A stretch of DNA of 64,000 nt from positions 1,922,001-1,986,000 of the forward strand of contig CAWAVW010000004.1 of NCBI GenBank assembly GCA_963785585.1, read 5' to 3'. Origin of the DNA: Palsa-295 sp963785585. Its GTDB lineage: Bacteria > Acidobacteriota > Terriglobia > Acidiferrales > UBA7541. The position numbers were made by a program, and so were the translations under genes. Below are positions 9,116 to 18,334 of this stretch, piece after piece. The notes beneath the pieces were generated by a model. The model was not told where the DNA came from, made no database searches, and worked only from the letters and a program-made list of their open reading frames with translations. Each line of letters starts with the position of its first letter. Positions within the stretch are counted from its first letter, which is position 1.

Positions 9116-10173
9116 TAAAGTTCTAGAAATTCCCTGGTGGCTCCCGTCAAGCTTTCGGAGCCGTTGGATGTGACGACCATGTCGTCTTCAATTCGGATGC
9201 CGCCGAGGCCCTCGATATATGCGCCCGGTTCGACGGTGACTACCATTCCCTGCTCCAGCAGCGTTTCCTCGCCGCGGCCCAGACGGGGCAGTTCGTGAAC
9301 TTCCGTGCCCAGCCCGTGCCCGGTGCTGTGGGTAAAATATTGCGCAAAACCGTGCTTCTTTAGAATGTTTCGCGCCGCCGCATCCACGTCTCCGGCTTTT
9401 ACGCCGGGACGAATGGCGGCCTTGGCGGCTTCCTGGGACTGTAAAACAGCGTGGTACATCCGGCGAATCCGGCTCGAAGCGCGCCCCAGGAAGACGGTCC
9501 GAGTCATATCGCTGCAGTAGCCGCGAAGTATAGCACCCTGGTCCATGACCACCAACTCGTTTTTCCTGAGCAGCTTGGACGTCGGGCGAGCGTGGGCCCA
9601 GGCCGAGCGCGGGCCGGAGGCGACGATGGTCTCGAACGATGGACCGCTCGCGCCGGCCATTTTAATGGCGTATTCCATTTCGGCCACGACCGCAAGTTCC
9701 GAGACTCCCGGCTTGATCTGCCGAACGCCGGCTTTCCACGCAGAGTCGATGATTTTGGCCGCATCGCGCATGGCGGCGATTTCAGACGGGTCTTTGATGG
9801 CGCGGAGGCGTTCGATCACGTTGCCGCCGTCGATCCACCGGCAGCGCTTGCCAAGTTTGGCGTCCAGCGTTTGTTTCTGAGCGACCGTGAGTTGCGACGG
9901 TGAATACGCCAGCCGAATCGACCGTCGGCGTTTCAGGCTCTCCGCAACGGCCTGCAACAGATTGCCGGGAACGATCGATACCTGGGCGTCGTGAACTTGC
10001 TCGGCCGCTTGAAGCGTGTAACGGCTGTCGGTGAAGAGCACGGCGCCCGATGTTTCGACCAGTAAGATGCCATTGCTGCCGTTGAACCCGCAGAGGTAGG
10101 CAATGTTGGGAAGATGGGTGACCAGAAATGCGTCGGCTTGCAGGGTGAAAAGAAAAGGCCGGAACCGATCCAT
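9115..10173 (-). CDS. pepP: Xaa-Pro aminopeptidase, M24 family
   Basis: About 352 residues from the ATG at 10173 (MDRFRPF). An upstream TTG at 10221 is possible but gives an unusual basic tail. The enzyme removes N-terminal residues before proline using two metal ions. Seen: creatinase-type N-domain (LVTHLPNIAYLCGFNGSNG), then metal ligands in MDQGAILRGYCSDMTRTVF (Asp, Asp), HSTGHGLGTEVHELP (His), TVEPGAYIEG and IRIEDDMVV (Glu). The pepP-accB-accC order recurs in many bacteria. Its start codon lies in the loop of a strong terminator-like hairpin (10147-10185), which may limit read-through from the pil operon or translation. Confidence 0.93.
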   Translation of the reverse strand: MDRFRPFLFTLQADAFLVTHLPNIAYLCGFNGSNGILLVETSGAVLFTDSRYTLQAAEQVHDAQVSIVPGNLLQAVAESLKRRRSIRLAYSPSQLTVAQKQTLDAKLGKRCRWIDGGNVIERLRAIKDPSEIAAMRDAAKIIDSAWKAGVRQIKPGVSELAVVAEMEYAIKMAGASGPSFETIVASGPRSAWAHARPTSKLLRKNELVVMDQGAILRGYCSDMTRTVFLGRASSRIRRMYHAVLQSQEAAKAAIRPGVKAGDVDAAARNILKKHGFAQYFTHSTGHGLGTEVHELPRLGRGEETLLEQGMVVTVEPGAYIEGLGGIRIEDDMVVTSNGSESLTGATREFLEL

Positions 10174-10185
10174 CCGGTTCCGGCC
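10147..10185 (-). terminator. Intrinsic terminator-like hairpin at end of pil operon, over the pepP start
   Basis: On the minus strand an 11-bp perfect stem (GGCCGGAACCG pairing with CGGTTCCGGCC, loop of 7) is followed at once by TTTTCTTTTC. It lies 63-101 nt past the pilQ stop. The pepP ATG is within the loop. Confidence 0.7.
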
Positions 10186-10247
10186 GCGTCCTAGTTTCGT
10201 CGTGACCCTCTTCACTTCCAAAAGCCGGACCCTTCCATCTTCACGGA

Positions 10248-12686
10248 CTATCCCGGCAGGATGCGCGGGGTGATGAAGAACAGAAGTTCCTGAGCCGTGG
10301 AGCTGACCGTAGTGTGCTTGAACAGATTTCCGACGGCGGGCAAGCTGCCGAAGAACGGCACCTGCTGCACGTCAGTACGCTGGGTTGACACGATGATACC
10401 GCCGATGACGACGGTCTGGCCGTCGCCGATCAGGACCTTGGTCTCCGCCTCCTGCGTGTCGATGGCCGGGATGCCCTGCACGCGCGGGATGGAGGAGTCG
10501 ATCTGGTCGTTCGTGACGGTGATGTCCATGTAGATCGTGCCCTCCGCGGTGATTTGCGGGGTGACATCGAGCTGCAGGACGGCGTCCACGAATTGCACCG
10601 AAACCGTGTTGTTGACGATGGTCTGCACCGGAATCTTGGTACCTTGCTTGACCGTCGCCTTCTGGTTGTTCTGGGTGATCACTTTCGGCTTGGAGATGAG
10701 TTTGCCGACGCCCCGGTCCTCCGCGGCGGTAATGATCATATCGAGAGCAAAATTGGCTGACTGGAACGCGTAGGTGATACCGCTGGTCGGAGTGGTGGCA
10801 CCCAGGTTCGTCAGCAGCGGTACCGAGCCGCTGGTGGACGTGGGCGTGGAGCCAACGGCCAGCGGGGGCGCAGCTCCGTTGATGCTGTGAACCACCGGGC
10901 TCGTGCCGACGGTCGAACTGCCGCCGAACGCGTTGATGTTGTTCGGAGTGACGGCTGCGCCGCCGACGCCGAACTGCGTGCCGATTTCACGCGAGAACGA
11001 ACGGTTGGCCGCCACGACGCGCGCTTCGATTTCGACCTGTTGCGATTTGCGGTCGAGCTGGCGGATCAGGTTATCGATCACCGGCAGGACGCTGGGGATG
11101 TCGCGGATGATCAGGGTGTTCGAACGGCTGTCGGCCAGAACGTCGCCGCGCGAAGAAAGGAACTTCTTCATCGTGGGAACCAGGTCGGCGGCCTTGGCGT
11201 AGCTGAGCACGCGCGTGGTGGTAACCACGTCGGCCGCTTCGGCCTGGGCCTTGGCCAATTCGCGATTCTGTTCGGCTTCTTTCTTCAGCGTGTCTTTGGT
11301 GGCGATGCGAAGCACATTGCCATCGACCTGCTTGTCGAGATCGTTGTTGTGCAGAACGATGTCCAGAGCCTGGTCCCACGGTACATCGTCAAGGACGATG
11401 GTGAGGTTGCCGTGCACGGCAGGATCGACGACGACGTTCAAGCCGCTGATTTCGTGAATCAGGCGGAAGAAGTCGCGCAGGTCGACATCTTTCAAGTTCA
11501 CCGAAATCGGTTCGCCGGAGTAACGGCCGGCCGGAGCGGGCGTCGGCGCTTGCTGCGGGGCCTCTGCCGAAGCGGGAGCCGGAACGACGGGCGCCGCCAC
11601 AACCGGTGATGCCGCAACAGCGGGCGTAGCAAGAGCGTTCGAAGTGCCGGTCATCGTGGCGGGCAGAACCGCGATGGGCGCGGGAACGTTCGACGGAGTG
11701 GCATCTTTTGCAACCGCAACCGCCGCCGAAATATTCACCGGGGCCGCTGCTGGAATCGCCGCCGGAATCGCCGCGGGAGGTACGGGCGAAACGTCCGCCT
11801 TCGTGGTGGTTACGGTGGAAGGCTGATCGTTAGTGGCCGGCGCCGCGGATGGCGACGGAGCATCGGACGAGAATGCGACCGTGACGGCGTTGCCGTTTGA
11901 ATTCACGTTGTAATGAGCGGGCGAGCGCAAATCGATCACCACGCGGGAAACTTCGGGCGAAAACTGCGCGAGACGAATCTCACGAACCGGGTCGAGGTTG
12001 CTGGGAATGTTCTTTTCGGCGGTTCGCAGGTGCGCTCCCGAGAAATCAAGAACGATGCGGTCCGGATTCTGCAGCCGCGTGACGTGGTAGGTCAGCTTGC
12101 CGCTGCCGACAACGTTCACTTCGGTCTGCTCGCCGTTCTGGCCGAGCTTCACGGCTTCGATGGCCTGAATGCCGGAAGTTGCAGGAGCGGATTTCGGGCT
12201 CGACGTCGTCTTGGTGGATATAGGCGTCAGCGCGGGAGCGGGAGTCGCTGCGACCGGAGCCGTTGCAGCGCCGCCATCGGCGTTGCCATTGGCCGAGACG
12301 AGGAGCGAGAGTTCGTCCGTGCCGGTGCGCTCAATGCGAGGCTCGACGCCGGCGCGGAGGAGAATTTCCAGCCGCACGACAGGCTTCTGGCCCGCGGTGT
12401 AGGTGCTCACCCGGTAGCTCTTGACGAGTTCCGAGGGAACCACGCGAGCGCCCGCGGAGTCTCCGGCGGAGACACCGCTCAAGTCGAGCACGTAGAGGCT
12501 CTGGCTCGGGCGATAGGTGGTGTACTCGAACGGAGCGTTGGCCTGCGCTTGCAGGCTGACGTTGCCGTCCTTCACCACGGCCTTGACGTGCACCACCGGG
12601 GCATCACTGGCCCGGAGGGCACCACTGGTCAACATCAGGGAAACCGCGACGAACGCAGTTTGTCCCCAGCTCCGCATGATCCTCAT
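10248..12686 (-). CDS. pilQ: Type IV pilus outer-membrane secretin PilQ
   Basis: 812 residues. After a signal peptide (about 1-26) come two AMIN domains (about 30-130 and 170-275) that bind peptidoglycan, a long Ala/Pro-rich linker, an STN/N0 domain (ISVNLKDVDLRDFFRLI), an N1 domain with RSNTLIIRD, and the C-terminal secretin pore with VPFFGSLPAVGNLF and ELLFFITPRI. It forms the outer-membrane ring through which the pilus fibre passes. The start overlaps the pilP stop as ATGA and has GGAG upstream. It is the last gene of pilMNOPQ and is followed by a strong terminator-like hairpin. Confidence 0.96.
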   Translation of the reverse strand: MRIMRSWGQTAFVAVSLMLTSGALRASDAPVVHVKAVVKDGNVSLQAQANAPFEYTTYRPSQSLYVLDLSGVSAGDSAGARVVPSELVKSYRVSTYTAGQKPVVRLEILLRAGVEPRIERTGTDELSLLVSANGNADGGAATAPVAATPAPALTPISTKTTSSPKSAPATSGIQAIEAVKLGQNGEQTEVNVVGSGKLTYHVTRLQNPDRIVLDFSGAHLRTAEKNIPSNLDPVREIRLAQFSPEVSRVVIDLRSPAHYNVNSNGNAVTVAFSSDAPSPSAAPATNDQPSTVTTTKADVSPVPPAAIPAAIPAAAPVNISAAVAVAKDATPSNVPAPIAVLPATMTGTSNALATPAVAASPVVAAPVVPAPASAEAPQQAPTPAPAGRYSGEPISVNLKDVDLRDFFRLIHEISGLNVVVDPAVHGNLTIVLDDVPWDQALDIVLHNNDLDKQVDGNVLRIATKDTLKKEAEQNRELAKAQAEAADVVTTTRVLSYAKAADLVPTMKKFLSSRGDVLADSRSNTLIIRDIPSVLPVIDNLIRQLDRKSQQVEIEARVVAANRSFSREIGTQFGVGGAAVTPNNINAFGGSSTVGTSPVVHSINGAAPPLAVGSTPTSTSGSVPLLTNLGATTPTSGITYAFQSANFALDMIITAAEDRGVGKLISKPKVITQNNQKATVKQGTKIPVQTIVNNTVSVQFVDAVLQLDVTPQITAEGTIYMDITVTNDQIDSSIPRVQGIPAIDTQEAETKVLIGDGQTVVIGGIIVSTQRTDVQQVPFFGSLPAVGNLFKHTTVSSTAQELLFFITPRILPG

Positions 12687-13198
12687 TGCTGCTCTCCTGC
12701 GCTCGGGTAGATTCGCTTGGTAACCAAACGTTCGACCGGCTTCCCGAATGCATCTTTTGAGTTTTCCTTGAACGTCACTCCGTCCAGGCCAATCTTTTCC
12801 ACATCGCCGTCGTAGAGACGGTCCCCCTCGCGGAGGAAATAAACACGTTGATCGGGATTGGAGACGACGGCGAGCATCCCCTCGGGGGCACGAACGGTGC
12901 CGTCGATACGAACCGTGGCGACCACCAGACCAGCTTTGCCTGGGGGCAAGGGAACGCCGCCGCCCGGCTTGCCCTCGTTGACCAGCGGAAGAAATGGATC
13001 GCGCTTGCCTGCTTCGGCGGTTTTGGCGGCGCCGGCGGCCGCGGGTGCGGCGGCAGCGCTCGCGGCGGCAGGTTTTGCCTTATGCGCGGATTTCTTCGTT
13101 GCCGGCGCGGCTTGGGCCCAGGAAGCGGGGCCGAGTGCCAGCGCGAGTGCCACCAGCGCGAGAACCGAAAACGTTTTGTGTGAGCGTTTCATCGTCAT
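12683..13198 (-). CDS. pilP: Type IV pilus assembly protein PilP-like
   Basis: 171 residues: signal peptide (about 1-28), an Ala/Lys-rich flexible linker, a short KRDPFLPLV motif typical of PilP proteins before the folded part, and a beta domain with YFLREGDRLYDGDVEKIG and VTFKE. There is no lipobox, unlike the PilP lipoprotein of Proteobacteria; the signal peptide ends in SWAQA. It bridges the inner-membrane PilNO complex to the PilQ secretin. Identification rests on the DPF motif, the fold pattern and the position between pilO and pilQ. Confidence 0.85.
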   Translation of the reverse strand: MTMKRSHKTFSVLALVALALALGPASWAQAAPATKKSAHKAKPAAASAAAAPAAAGAAKTAEAGKRDPFLPLVNEGKPGGGVPLPPGKAGLVVATVRIDGTVRAPEGMLAVVSNPDQRVYFLREGDRLYDGDVEKIGLDGVTFKENSKDAFGKPVERLVTKRIYPSAGEQQ

Positions 13199-13202
13199 TG
13201 CC

Positions 13203-13859
13203 TTATGGCTTCTTCGCCGGCGCGGTTGCGGGCTTTGCGCCGGGTGCCGCCGGAGCGGGCTTGGTCTCGACGGGCTGCGAAAAGAACGTCGTGATGGTGA
13301 TGACGCCGGAAACCGAAGTGCCGGGCGTCATGCGGAAAGTCGATGTCTGCTGTTTGCCGGCAATGCTGGTGAGTTTCAGATCGCCGACGTTGATGATGCG
13401 CGACAGGCGGCCCAGCTTGGCGAAGAAATCGAGGACCGAGAAATACGGCCCGTCGGCTTCCACGGTGAACGGCATTTCGAAGTAGTCCTGTTTCTGCGCG
13501 ATCGCTTCGGCCTTCAGGCGGCGGATCGATACGCCCGAGGTGGTGGCCGCGGTCTGCATCATGATGATGAATTCATCCACGCGCTTGTCGGCCGGAACGA
13601 TGGTCTGCAAGGTGGCGAGTTGCTTTTGCAGGGCATCCATTTCGGACTGCAATTCGGCGCGGCGCTGCTTGTAAACACGCAGGCTGGCGACTTCGGTCTG
13701 CAGCGGCTTTTCCTGGGCCTGTGCGGCTTGCAGTTCGCTGCGAACGTTGGAATTGGGCAAGCCCGGGACGAAGAGTCCGACGGCGATCAATACAAGCGCG
13801 AGTCCGAGATAAAACAGGGCTTGTAACGGCCAGGGCCATTCACGGAACGAAGTAGCCAT
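13203..13859 (-). CDS. pilO: Type IV pilus inner-membrane alignment protein PilO
   Basis: 218 residues: a short cytoplasmic tail (MATSFREWPWP), one membrane helix (about 14-34), a coiled-coil region (about 40-90), and a periplasmic ferredoxin-like domain with KQDYFEMPFTVEADGPYFSVLDFFAKLGRL. The C-terminus is a disordered Pro/Ala/Lys tail. It pairs with PilN to form the inner-membrane platform. It lies 2 nt from pilN and 4 nt from pilP. Confidence 0.92.
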   Translation of the reverse strand: MATSFREWPWPLQALFYLGLALVLIAVGLFVPGLPNSNVRSELQAAQAQEKPLQTEVASLRVYKQRRAELQSEMDALQKQLATLQTIVPADKRVDEFIIMMQTAATTSGVSIRRLKAEAIAQKQDYFEMPFTVEADGPYFSVLDFFAKLGRLSRIINVGDLKLTSIAGKQQTSTFRMTPGTSVSGVITITTFFSQPVETKPAPAAPGAKPATAPAKKP

Positions 13860-13861
13860 TG

Positions 13862-14512
13862 CTAGCTCCTCCCCTTGGGTGCCGGTTGCGGGGCGGGCGC
13901 AGGAGTGGTGGCAGGCTTGGCTGCAGGAGCCGCGTCCGTGGCCGGAGCGGCGCCGGCGACAACGGCCGTCATCGTAAAGCCGTAGGTGGTGACGGCCTTG
14001 GCGACGTCATCTTCCTTTGCCTCTTGAATTTCAATCTTGTCGAAGTAACCGGAGCGCTTCATCTGGGTGATGAAGTTGGCGATCGAATCGATGTTGCCGG
14101 CTTCGCCGAGAATGGTGAGCGAGTCGCCCTTTTTATCGAGCGAGGTAAGCCAGAGCTGGTCCACACGGACGACGGTGTTGGCGACCATCTGCAAAAGTTC
14201 CTGAGCGCCGGTGCGGTTCTTCTGCAGGCCTTCGATCACGTCGATCTGGGTTTGCAAGGTCTGCTTCTGTTGCTCGTAGACCTCAACTTCCTGCTTGATC
14301 TGCTGAAGCTGGGTGCGCTCGGCTTTCAACGCGGTGATGCGCTGGTTGGTGGCGTCGAGTTCGCGTTTTTCGGAAGCGTAGGTGACCCACAGGACCACGA
14401 CCGCAATCAGGATCGCGGCCGCCCCGAGAATAATCTGAAGCGTGGCCTCCAGCGGCACCGATTGCTTGGCGGCCTTCGGGCGCGCCTGGCCTAACAGGTT
14501 AATGCGGATCAT
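13862..14512 (-). CDS. pilN: Type IV pilus inner-membrane alignment protein PilN
   Basis: 216 residues. It opens with MIRINLLGQARPKA, the conserved cytoplasmic INLL motif that inserts into PilM, followed by one membrane helix (about 26-46), a coiled coil (about 50-95) and a periplasmic domain (about 100-185). The last 35 residues are Ala/Pro-rich. The start overlaps the pilM stop by four bases (ATGA), consistent with coupled translation of the binding partners. Confidence 0.94.
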   Translation of the reverse strand: MIRINLLGQARPKAAKQSVPLEATLQIILGAAAILIAVVVLWVTYASEKRELDATNQRITALKAERTQLQQIKQEVEVYEQQKQTLQTQIDVIEGLQKNRTGAQELLQMVANTVVRVDQLWLTSLDKKGDSLTILGEAGNIDSIANFITQMKRSGYFDKIEIQEAKEDDVAKAVTTYGFTMTAVVAGAAPATDAAPAAKPATTPAPAPQPAPKGRS

Positions 14513-15561
14513 GGCGTGTCAAAGCTCCTCAGCGCCAGGCCCACTGCGATCGCCAGACGCGGCGCCAATTCGCGAATCTGACTTTCATCGTGACGCCCAG
14601 GATTGATTGCAACCTTGCGGAACGGATAGAGCTCTTCGACCGGCATGGCGAATTCTTCGTTGAGCAAATCGAGCAGGCCGGGAACGCGCGCCGTTCCTCC
14701 GGCCACGTAGATGCGGCGGATATTTTCGCCGCTGGCCGTGGCGCGGAAAAAGTCGAACGTCTTTTGAATTTCCAGGATCAAAATGTCGGACACCGAGCGA
14801 AGGATGGCGGTGCGCTGCTCCTCGCTGACGCCGGCCAGAGTGCCGCCCATCTTCAGCTTTTCGGCATCTTCAAAGCTGAGGTCGAGTTCCTTTTGCAGCG
14901 CGTCGGTGTACTGGTTACCGCCGACCGATACGTCGCGGGTAAACAGCGGAGTCCAGCCGCGAACGATGTTGATGTTCATCACGCTGGCGCCGACGTTCAA
15001 CAAAGCGACGACCTGCGAAGGATCGGGTTCGTAGTTGACCTCGAAGGCGTTCTGCAGGGCGAAGGCGTCGATGTCCACAACCACGGGAGTCTTGCCGGCC
15101 TGGGCCAGCACGTTGGTGTGGTTCAGAATCTTGTCTTTCTTCACCGCGACGAGCAGCACGTCCATCTGGTTTTCGGTGGCTTCCAGAAGCTGGTGGCTCA
15201 GATTGACGTCGGCGATGTCGAAAGGAATGTGCTGGCTGGCTTCGGCCTGTACGCGGTCGAAAAGTTCGTCTTCGGTCATCAGCGGCATGCTGACTCGCTT
15301 CACGATGACGGAGTGGCCGGAAACCGAGGTGGCCACGTCTTTGGCTTTAATTTTCTGGCTGTCGAAAATCGAAATGATTTTCTCGGCGACGGAGGGCGCG
15401 TCCATGATCGCTCCGTCCACGACTGTGTCCTGGGCCAGCGTCTCAAGCCCGTAACTCACCAGCTCGTAGCCCGCCTTGGTCTTTTTCAGCTCGACGGCTT
15501 TCACAGAACTCGAGCCAATGTCCAGGCCGATTAAGGATTTGGTTTTACCCAGATTGAACAT
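14509..15561 (-). CDS. pilM: Type IV pilus assembly ATPase-fold protein PilM
   Basis: 350 residues with an actin/FtsA fold. LIGLDIGSSSVKAVEL is phosphate-binding loop 1, and YVAGGTARVPGL the adenosine segment. PilM forms a cytoplasmic ring that holds the PilN tail. The ATG at 15561 is preferred because GAGGGG lies eight bases upstream; a GTG at 15576 would add five residues but has its Shine-Dalgarno touching the codon. It heads the operon; a candidate promoter lies about 190 nt upstream. Pilus motor and pilin genes are not in the window. Confidence 0.95.
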   Translation of the reverse strand: MFNLGKTKSLIGLDIGSSSVKAVELKKTKAGYELVSYGLETLAQDTVVDGAIMDAPSVAEKIISIFDSQKIKAKDVATSVSGHSVIVKRVSMPLMTEDELFDRVQAEASQHIPFDIADVNLSHQLLEATENQMDVLLVAVKKDKILNHTNVLAQAGKTPVVVDIDAFALQNAFEVNYEPDPSQVVALLNVGASVMNINIVRGWTPLFTRDVSVGGNQYTDALQKELDLSFEDAEKLKMGGTLAGVSEEQRTAILRSVSDILILEIQKTFDFFRATASGENIRRIYVAGGTARVPGLLDLLNEEFAMPVEELYPFRKVAINPGRHDESQIRELAPRLAIAVGLALRSFDTP

Positions 15562-15929
15562 CGCGCGGCCCCTCACTCCTCAAGCCGCCCCGCTTCGCAG
15601 GACGGACACGGCTTCGTGCTTAAAGACAGACTATTTCGCCTGAAAATTTTTGCGCTGATTGCTGCGTTCGCCCCTACCCCGATACCCGGCGACCTCGAAA
15701 CCGACAGCAGTACTGTTACTCTCGGTACGATTCCGCTTTGTCCGTTTATTACATCCGCAACACACACTGTCAAGCAAGGTATTGGGAAGGTGTGCTAATG
15801 GTAAAACGCCAGTACGCCCGGACAGGTAGGCGAAAAGGACAGGTGCGAGGACAGGTTTCAGCGTTCTAACAGGCTGAAATGGCGTGGGAAACGGGAACGG
15901 AGGCGAACGGAAGCGGATTCGCCTGGGGT
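15562..15929. other. Intergenic region between pilM and ubiD
   Basis: No convincing gene. It holds the candidate pilM promoter (15745-15773), three copies of GGACAGGT at 15820, 15837 and 15849, and a weak hairpin at 15856-15879 (TTTCAGC/GCTGAAA) with no T-run. Short open frames here have no ribosome site. Confidence 0.6.
15745..15773 (-). promoter_or_regulatory. Candidate sigma-70 promoter of pilMNOPQ
   Basis: On the minus strand TTGACA (15773-15768), 17-nt spacer, AATAAA (15750-15745; four of six matches to TATAAT). It points at pilM and would give a leader of about 175 nt. Confidence 0.4.
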
Positions 15930-17396
15930 TTACCTTTTGTTCGACACCGGGAATTTAAGTTGCTGCCAGATGGCGTCGACCCGCTTTTTCGTGGCATCGG
16001 TGGATTTGATTTCGTCGGGCCAGCGGCCGGTAAAACCTTCCTCGGGCCACTTGCGCGTGGCGTCAATTCCCATCTTCGAAGCGTAGTCCTGGCGGCGGGC
16101 GGCGTGGTCGAGCGAGTCCACCGGACCCATCATAAATTGAACGTCGCGCTCGGGATCGATCGCGCACAAAGCTTTCCAGACAACCTCGGAGGAATTTTGG
16201 ACGTTGACGTCGTGATCGACGACGAGGACGACCTTGGTGAACATCGCCTGGCCGAGCGACCATATCGCGTTCATGATTTTGCGCGCCTGGCCCGGGTAGG
16301 TTTTGCGAATCGAGACGATCATCAAATTCTGGAAGATGCCCTCGGCGGGCATGGCGACATCCACAATTTCCGGATATTGCATTTTCATGACCGGCATGAA
16401 AATGCGCTCGATGGCGTGACCGATAAAATAGTCTTCCTGCGGCGGGACGCCGACGATGGTGGTGAGATACAGCGGGTCTTTCTTATGGGTGATGCAGGTA
16501 ACGTGGAAGACCGGGTATTGCCCTTCCAGCGAATAAAAACCGGTGTGGTCGCCAAAGGGACCTTCGGTGCGCATCTCGCCGATTTCGACGTAACCTTCCA
16601 GCACGATTTCGGAATTGGCGGGGACTTCCAGATCGACGGTTTTACAGGCCACCAGATCGACCGGGTCGCGGCGCAGAAATCCAGAGAATAGATATTCGTC
16701 CATGTCCGGCGGGACGGGCAGAATTCCGGCCATCGCGGTGGCGGGGTCGGAGCCGATGGCCACTGCCACTTCGAGCCGGCCGTTGGCGTTTTTGGCGCGG
16801 CTGTTGCGGTAGTGGTCGGCGCCGTGTTTCTGCGTTTGCCAGTGCATGCCGGTGGTGCGCTCGTCGAAAACCTGCATGCGGTAGCAGCCGACGTTGCGCT
16901 TTCCGGTTTCGGGATTCTTGGTGATCACCATGGGCCAGGTGATGTAGCGCCCGCCATCCTGCGGCCAGTGCTTCAGAATCGGAAAATCGTTGAGGGAAAA
17001 TCCTTCGGTGCGGACGACTTCCTGGCAATCGCCCGTCCGGACCGTTTTCGGGAAGAACGAACCGATTTCGGCTAGCTTCGGCAACATCTTTACCTTTTCG
17101 AAGAAGCCCTGCGGCGACTGCATGTCGATGAAGGAGTGAACGCGGTCGGCAATCTCTTCGAGCGAATCCACTTCGAGCGCCATGCACATGCGCTTTTCGG
17201 TGCCGACGAGGTTGGTGACCACGGGGACGCGCGAACCCTTGGGGTTTTCGAACAGCAGCGCCGGACCTCCGGCCTTCACCGTGCGGTCGGAAAGTTCGGT
17301 GATCTCGAAAACGGGATCGACTTCGGCGGTGACGCGCAGCAGCTCGCCGTTTTTTTCGAGCTTGCGAAGAAAATCCCTCAGGTCGTTGTACGCCAC
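15930..17396 (-). CDS. UbiD-family decarboxylase
   Basis: 488 residues, standard for UbiD enzymes, which decarboxylate aromatic or prenylated aromatic acids with prenylated FMN. Seen: FLRKLEKNGELLRV at the N-terminus, GGPALLFENPKG, and the EGPFGDHTGFYS active-site segment followed by PLYLTTIVG, typical of the family. In quinone pathways it removes the ring carboxyl group; the true substrate here cannot be told. The GTG start has GGAGG four bases upstream. No UbiX flavin prenyltransferase is in the window. It stands alone, 143 nt from the CpaE-like gene. Confidence 0.92.
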   Translation of the reverse strand: MAYNDLRDFLRKLEKNGELLRVTAEVDPVFEITELSDRTVKAGGPALLFENPKGSRVPVVTNLVGTEKRMCMALEVDSLEEIADRVHSFIDMQSPQGFFEKVKMLPKLAEIGSFFPKTVRTGDCQEVVRTEGFSLNDFPILKHWPQDGGRYITWPMVITKNPETGKRNVGCYRMQVFDERTTGMHWQTQKHGADHYRNSRAKNANGRLEVAVAIGSDPATAMAGILPVPPDMDEYLFSGFLRRDPVDLVACKTVDLEVPANSEIVLEGYVEIGEMRTEGPFGDHTGFYSLEGQYPVFHVTCITHKKDPLYLTTIVGVPPQEDYFIGHAIERIFMPVMKMQYPEIVDVAMPAEGIFQNLMIVSIRKTYPGQARKIMNAIWSLGQAMFTKVVLVVDHDVNVQNSSEVVWKALCAIDPERDVQFMMGPVDSLDHAARRQDYASKMGIDATRKWPEEGFTGRWPDEIKSTDATKKRVDAIWQQLKFPVSNKR

Positions 17397-17539
17397 TTCG
17401 CCTCCGTGTGCTTACAGGGCCGGTGATGCGTGGCCACGCAAGTGAGAATAACTTTAGCATGGAGTGGGAAGCGTCCTGAAAGCTCGGAGATTTCAGCGGC
17501 GACGAAACCGATGGAGGCGAACGCCGATCGGTTGCGCCC

Positions 17540-18334
17540 TTACTTTGCGGCGTTGACGGCGCGGGGGCGGCTGTTGTGGATGGTATCGGCGGCTTCGAGG
17601 CCGAGGATGCCGCTGGCGAGTTTGCGGTAACGCGAGAGCAAAACGTTGTTGGAGCTCGCGGCGAGCGGAGTGCCGAAGGTGACCGCTTCGCTGACCTGGC
17701 GATAGTCATTCGGCAGGCGCGCTGCAATCGTCTGCGGAAGCGCGGCGACGCGGCGAGCGACAAGGTCGGCGTCATTCTGGCGCCAGCGGTTGAGCACGAT
17801 TTGGAATCGCAATGCGTCGATGCCGGCGGAGCCGACGGCGGAGAGATACCGTTCGAGCATGCCGAGGGCGAGGGCGCTCGGTTCGGCGACCAGCAAAAGC
17901 GCGTCCGCCATGGCGAGGGCGCGCGACCATTCCGCGGCGTTGACGAATCCGAGATCGACGACCACAAAGTCGAACGCGTTTTGCGCGAATGCGAGGATTT
18001 TCAGAAACGCTTCCAGCGTGACGAACGGCCGTTGGTCTTCGCGCAGCGCCGAGTGCGCAGGTCCGGCGAGGATGTCGATTCCGGTGCGGTGTTTCTCCGT
18101 GAGGCCGGCGAGCAGGCGTTCATCGAGGCGGTCGGCGCGTTCGAGCGCGTCGATGAGCGTGAAGCGCGGATGGAAATCGAGCATCAGCGCGATCTGTCCG
18201 AAGGGACGCGCGTATTCGAGCAGCGCGATGCGTTTTCGCGTGAGCTGCGCGATTTGGACGGCGAGATTCAGCGCGACCGTGGTGGTGCCTACGCCGCCTT
18301 TCGCTCCGGTGACGATGATCGATTTTTCTGCCAA
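17540..18334 (-). CDS. CpaE-like MinD/ParA-family ATPase, orphan
   Basis: 264 residues. The deviant Walker A motif KGGVGTTT (residues 12-19) keeps the signature lysine but has Thr where most ParA/MinD proteins have the second lysine, a feature of CpaE-type pilus or polarity ATPases. VVVDLGFV is the Walker B strand. There is no N-terminal receiver-like domain, so it is shorter than classical CpaE. The start is TTG with GGAG upstream. No tad/cpa pilus genes or parB are nearby, so whether it positions the adjacent type IV pilus system or something else is unknown. Confidence 0.75.
   Translation of the reverse strand: MAEKSIIVTGAKGGVGTTTVALNLAVQIAQLTRKRIALLEYARPFGQIALMLDFHPRFTLIDALERADRLDERLLAGLTEKHRTGIDILAGPAHSALREDQRPFVTLEAFLKILAFAQNAFDFVVVDLGFVNAAEWSRALAMADALLLVAEPSALALGMLERYLSAVGSAGIDALRFQIVLNRWRQNDADLVARRVAALPQTIAARLPNDYRQVSEAVTFGTPLAASSNNVLLSRYRKLASGILGLEAADTIHNSRPRAVNAAK

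Noticed and set aside
6433..10300. TPP riboswitch controlling thiE
   Set aside because: thiE lies inside an operon and no TPP aptamer-like sequence was seen before it or before pepP.
15856..15879. TTTCAGC/GCTGAAA hairpin as a terminator of ubiD
   Set aside because: Only seven pairs and no T-run on the minus strand.
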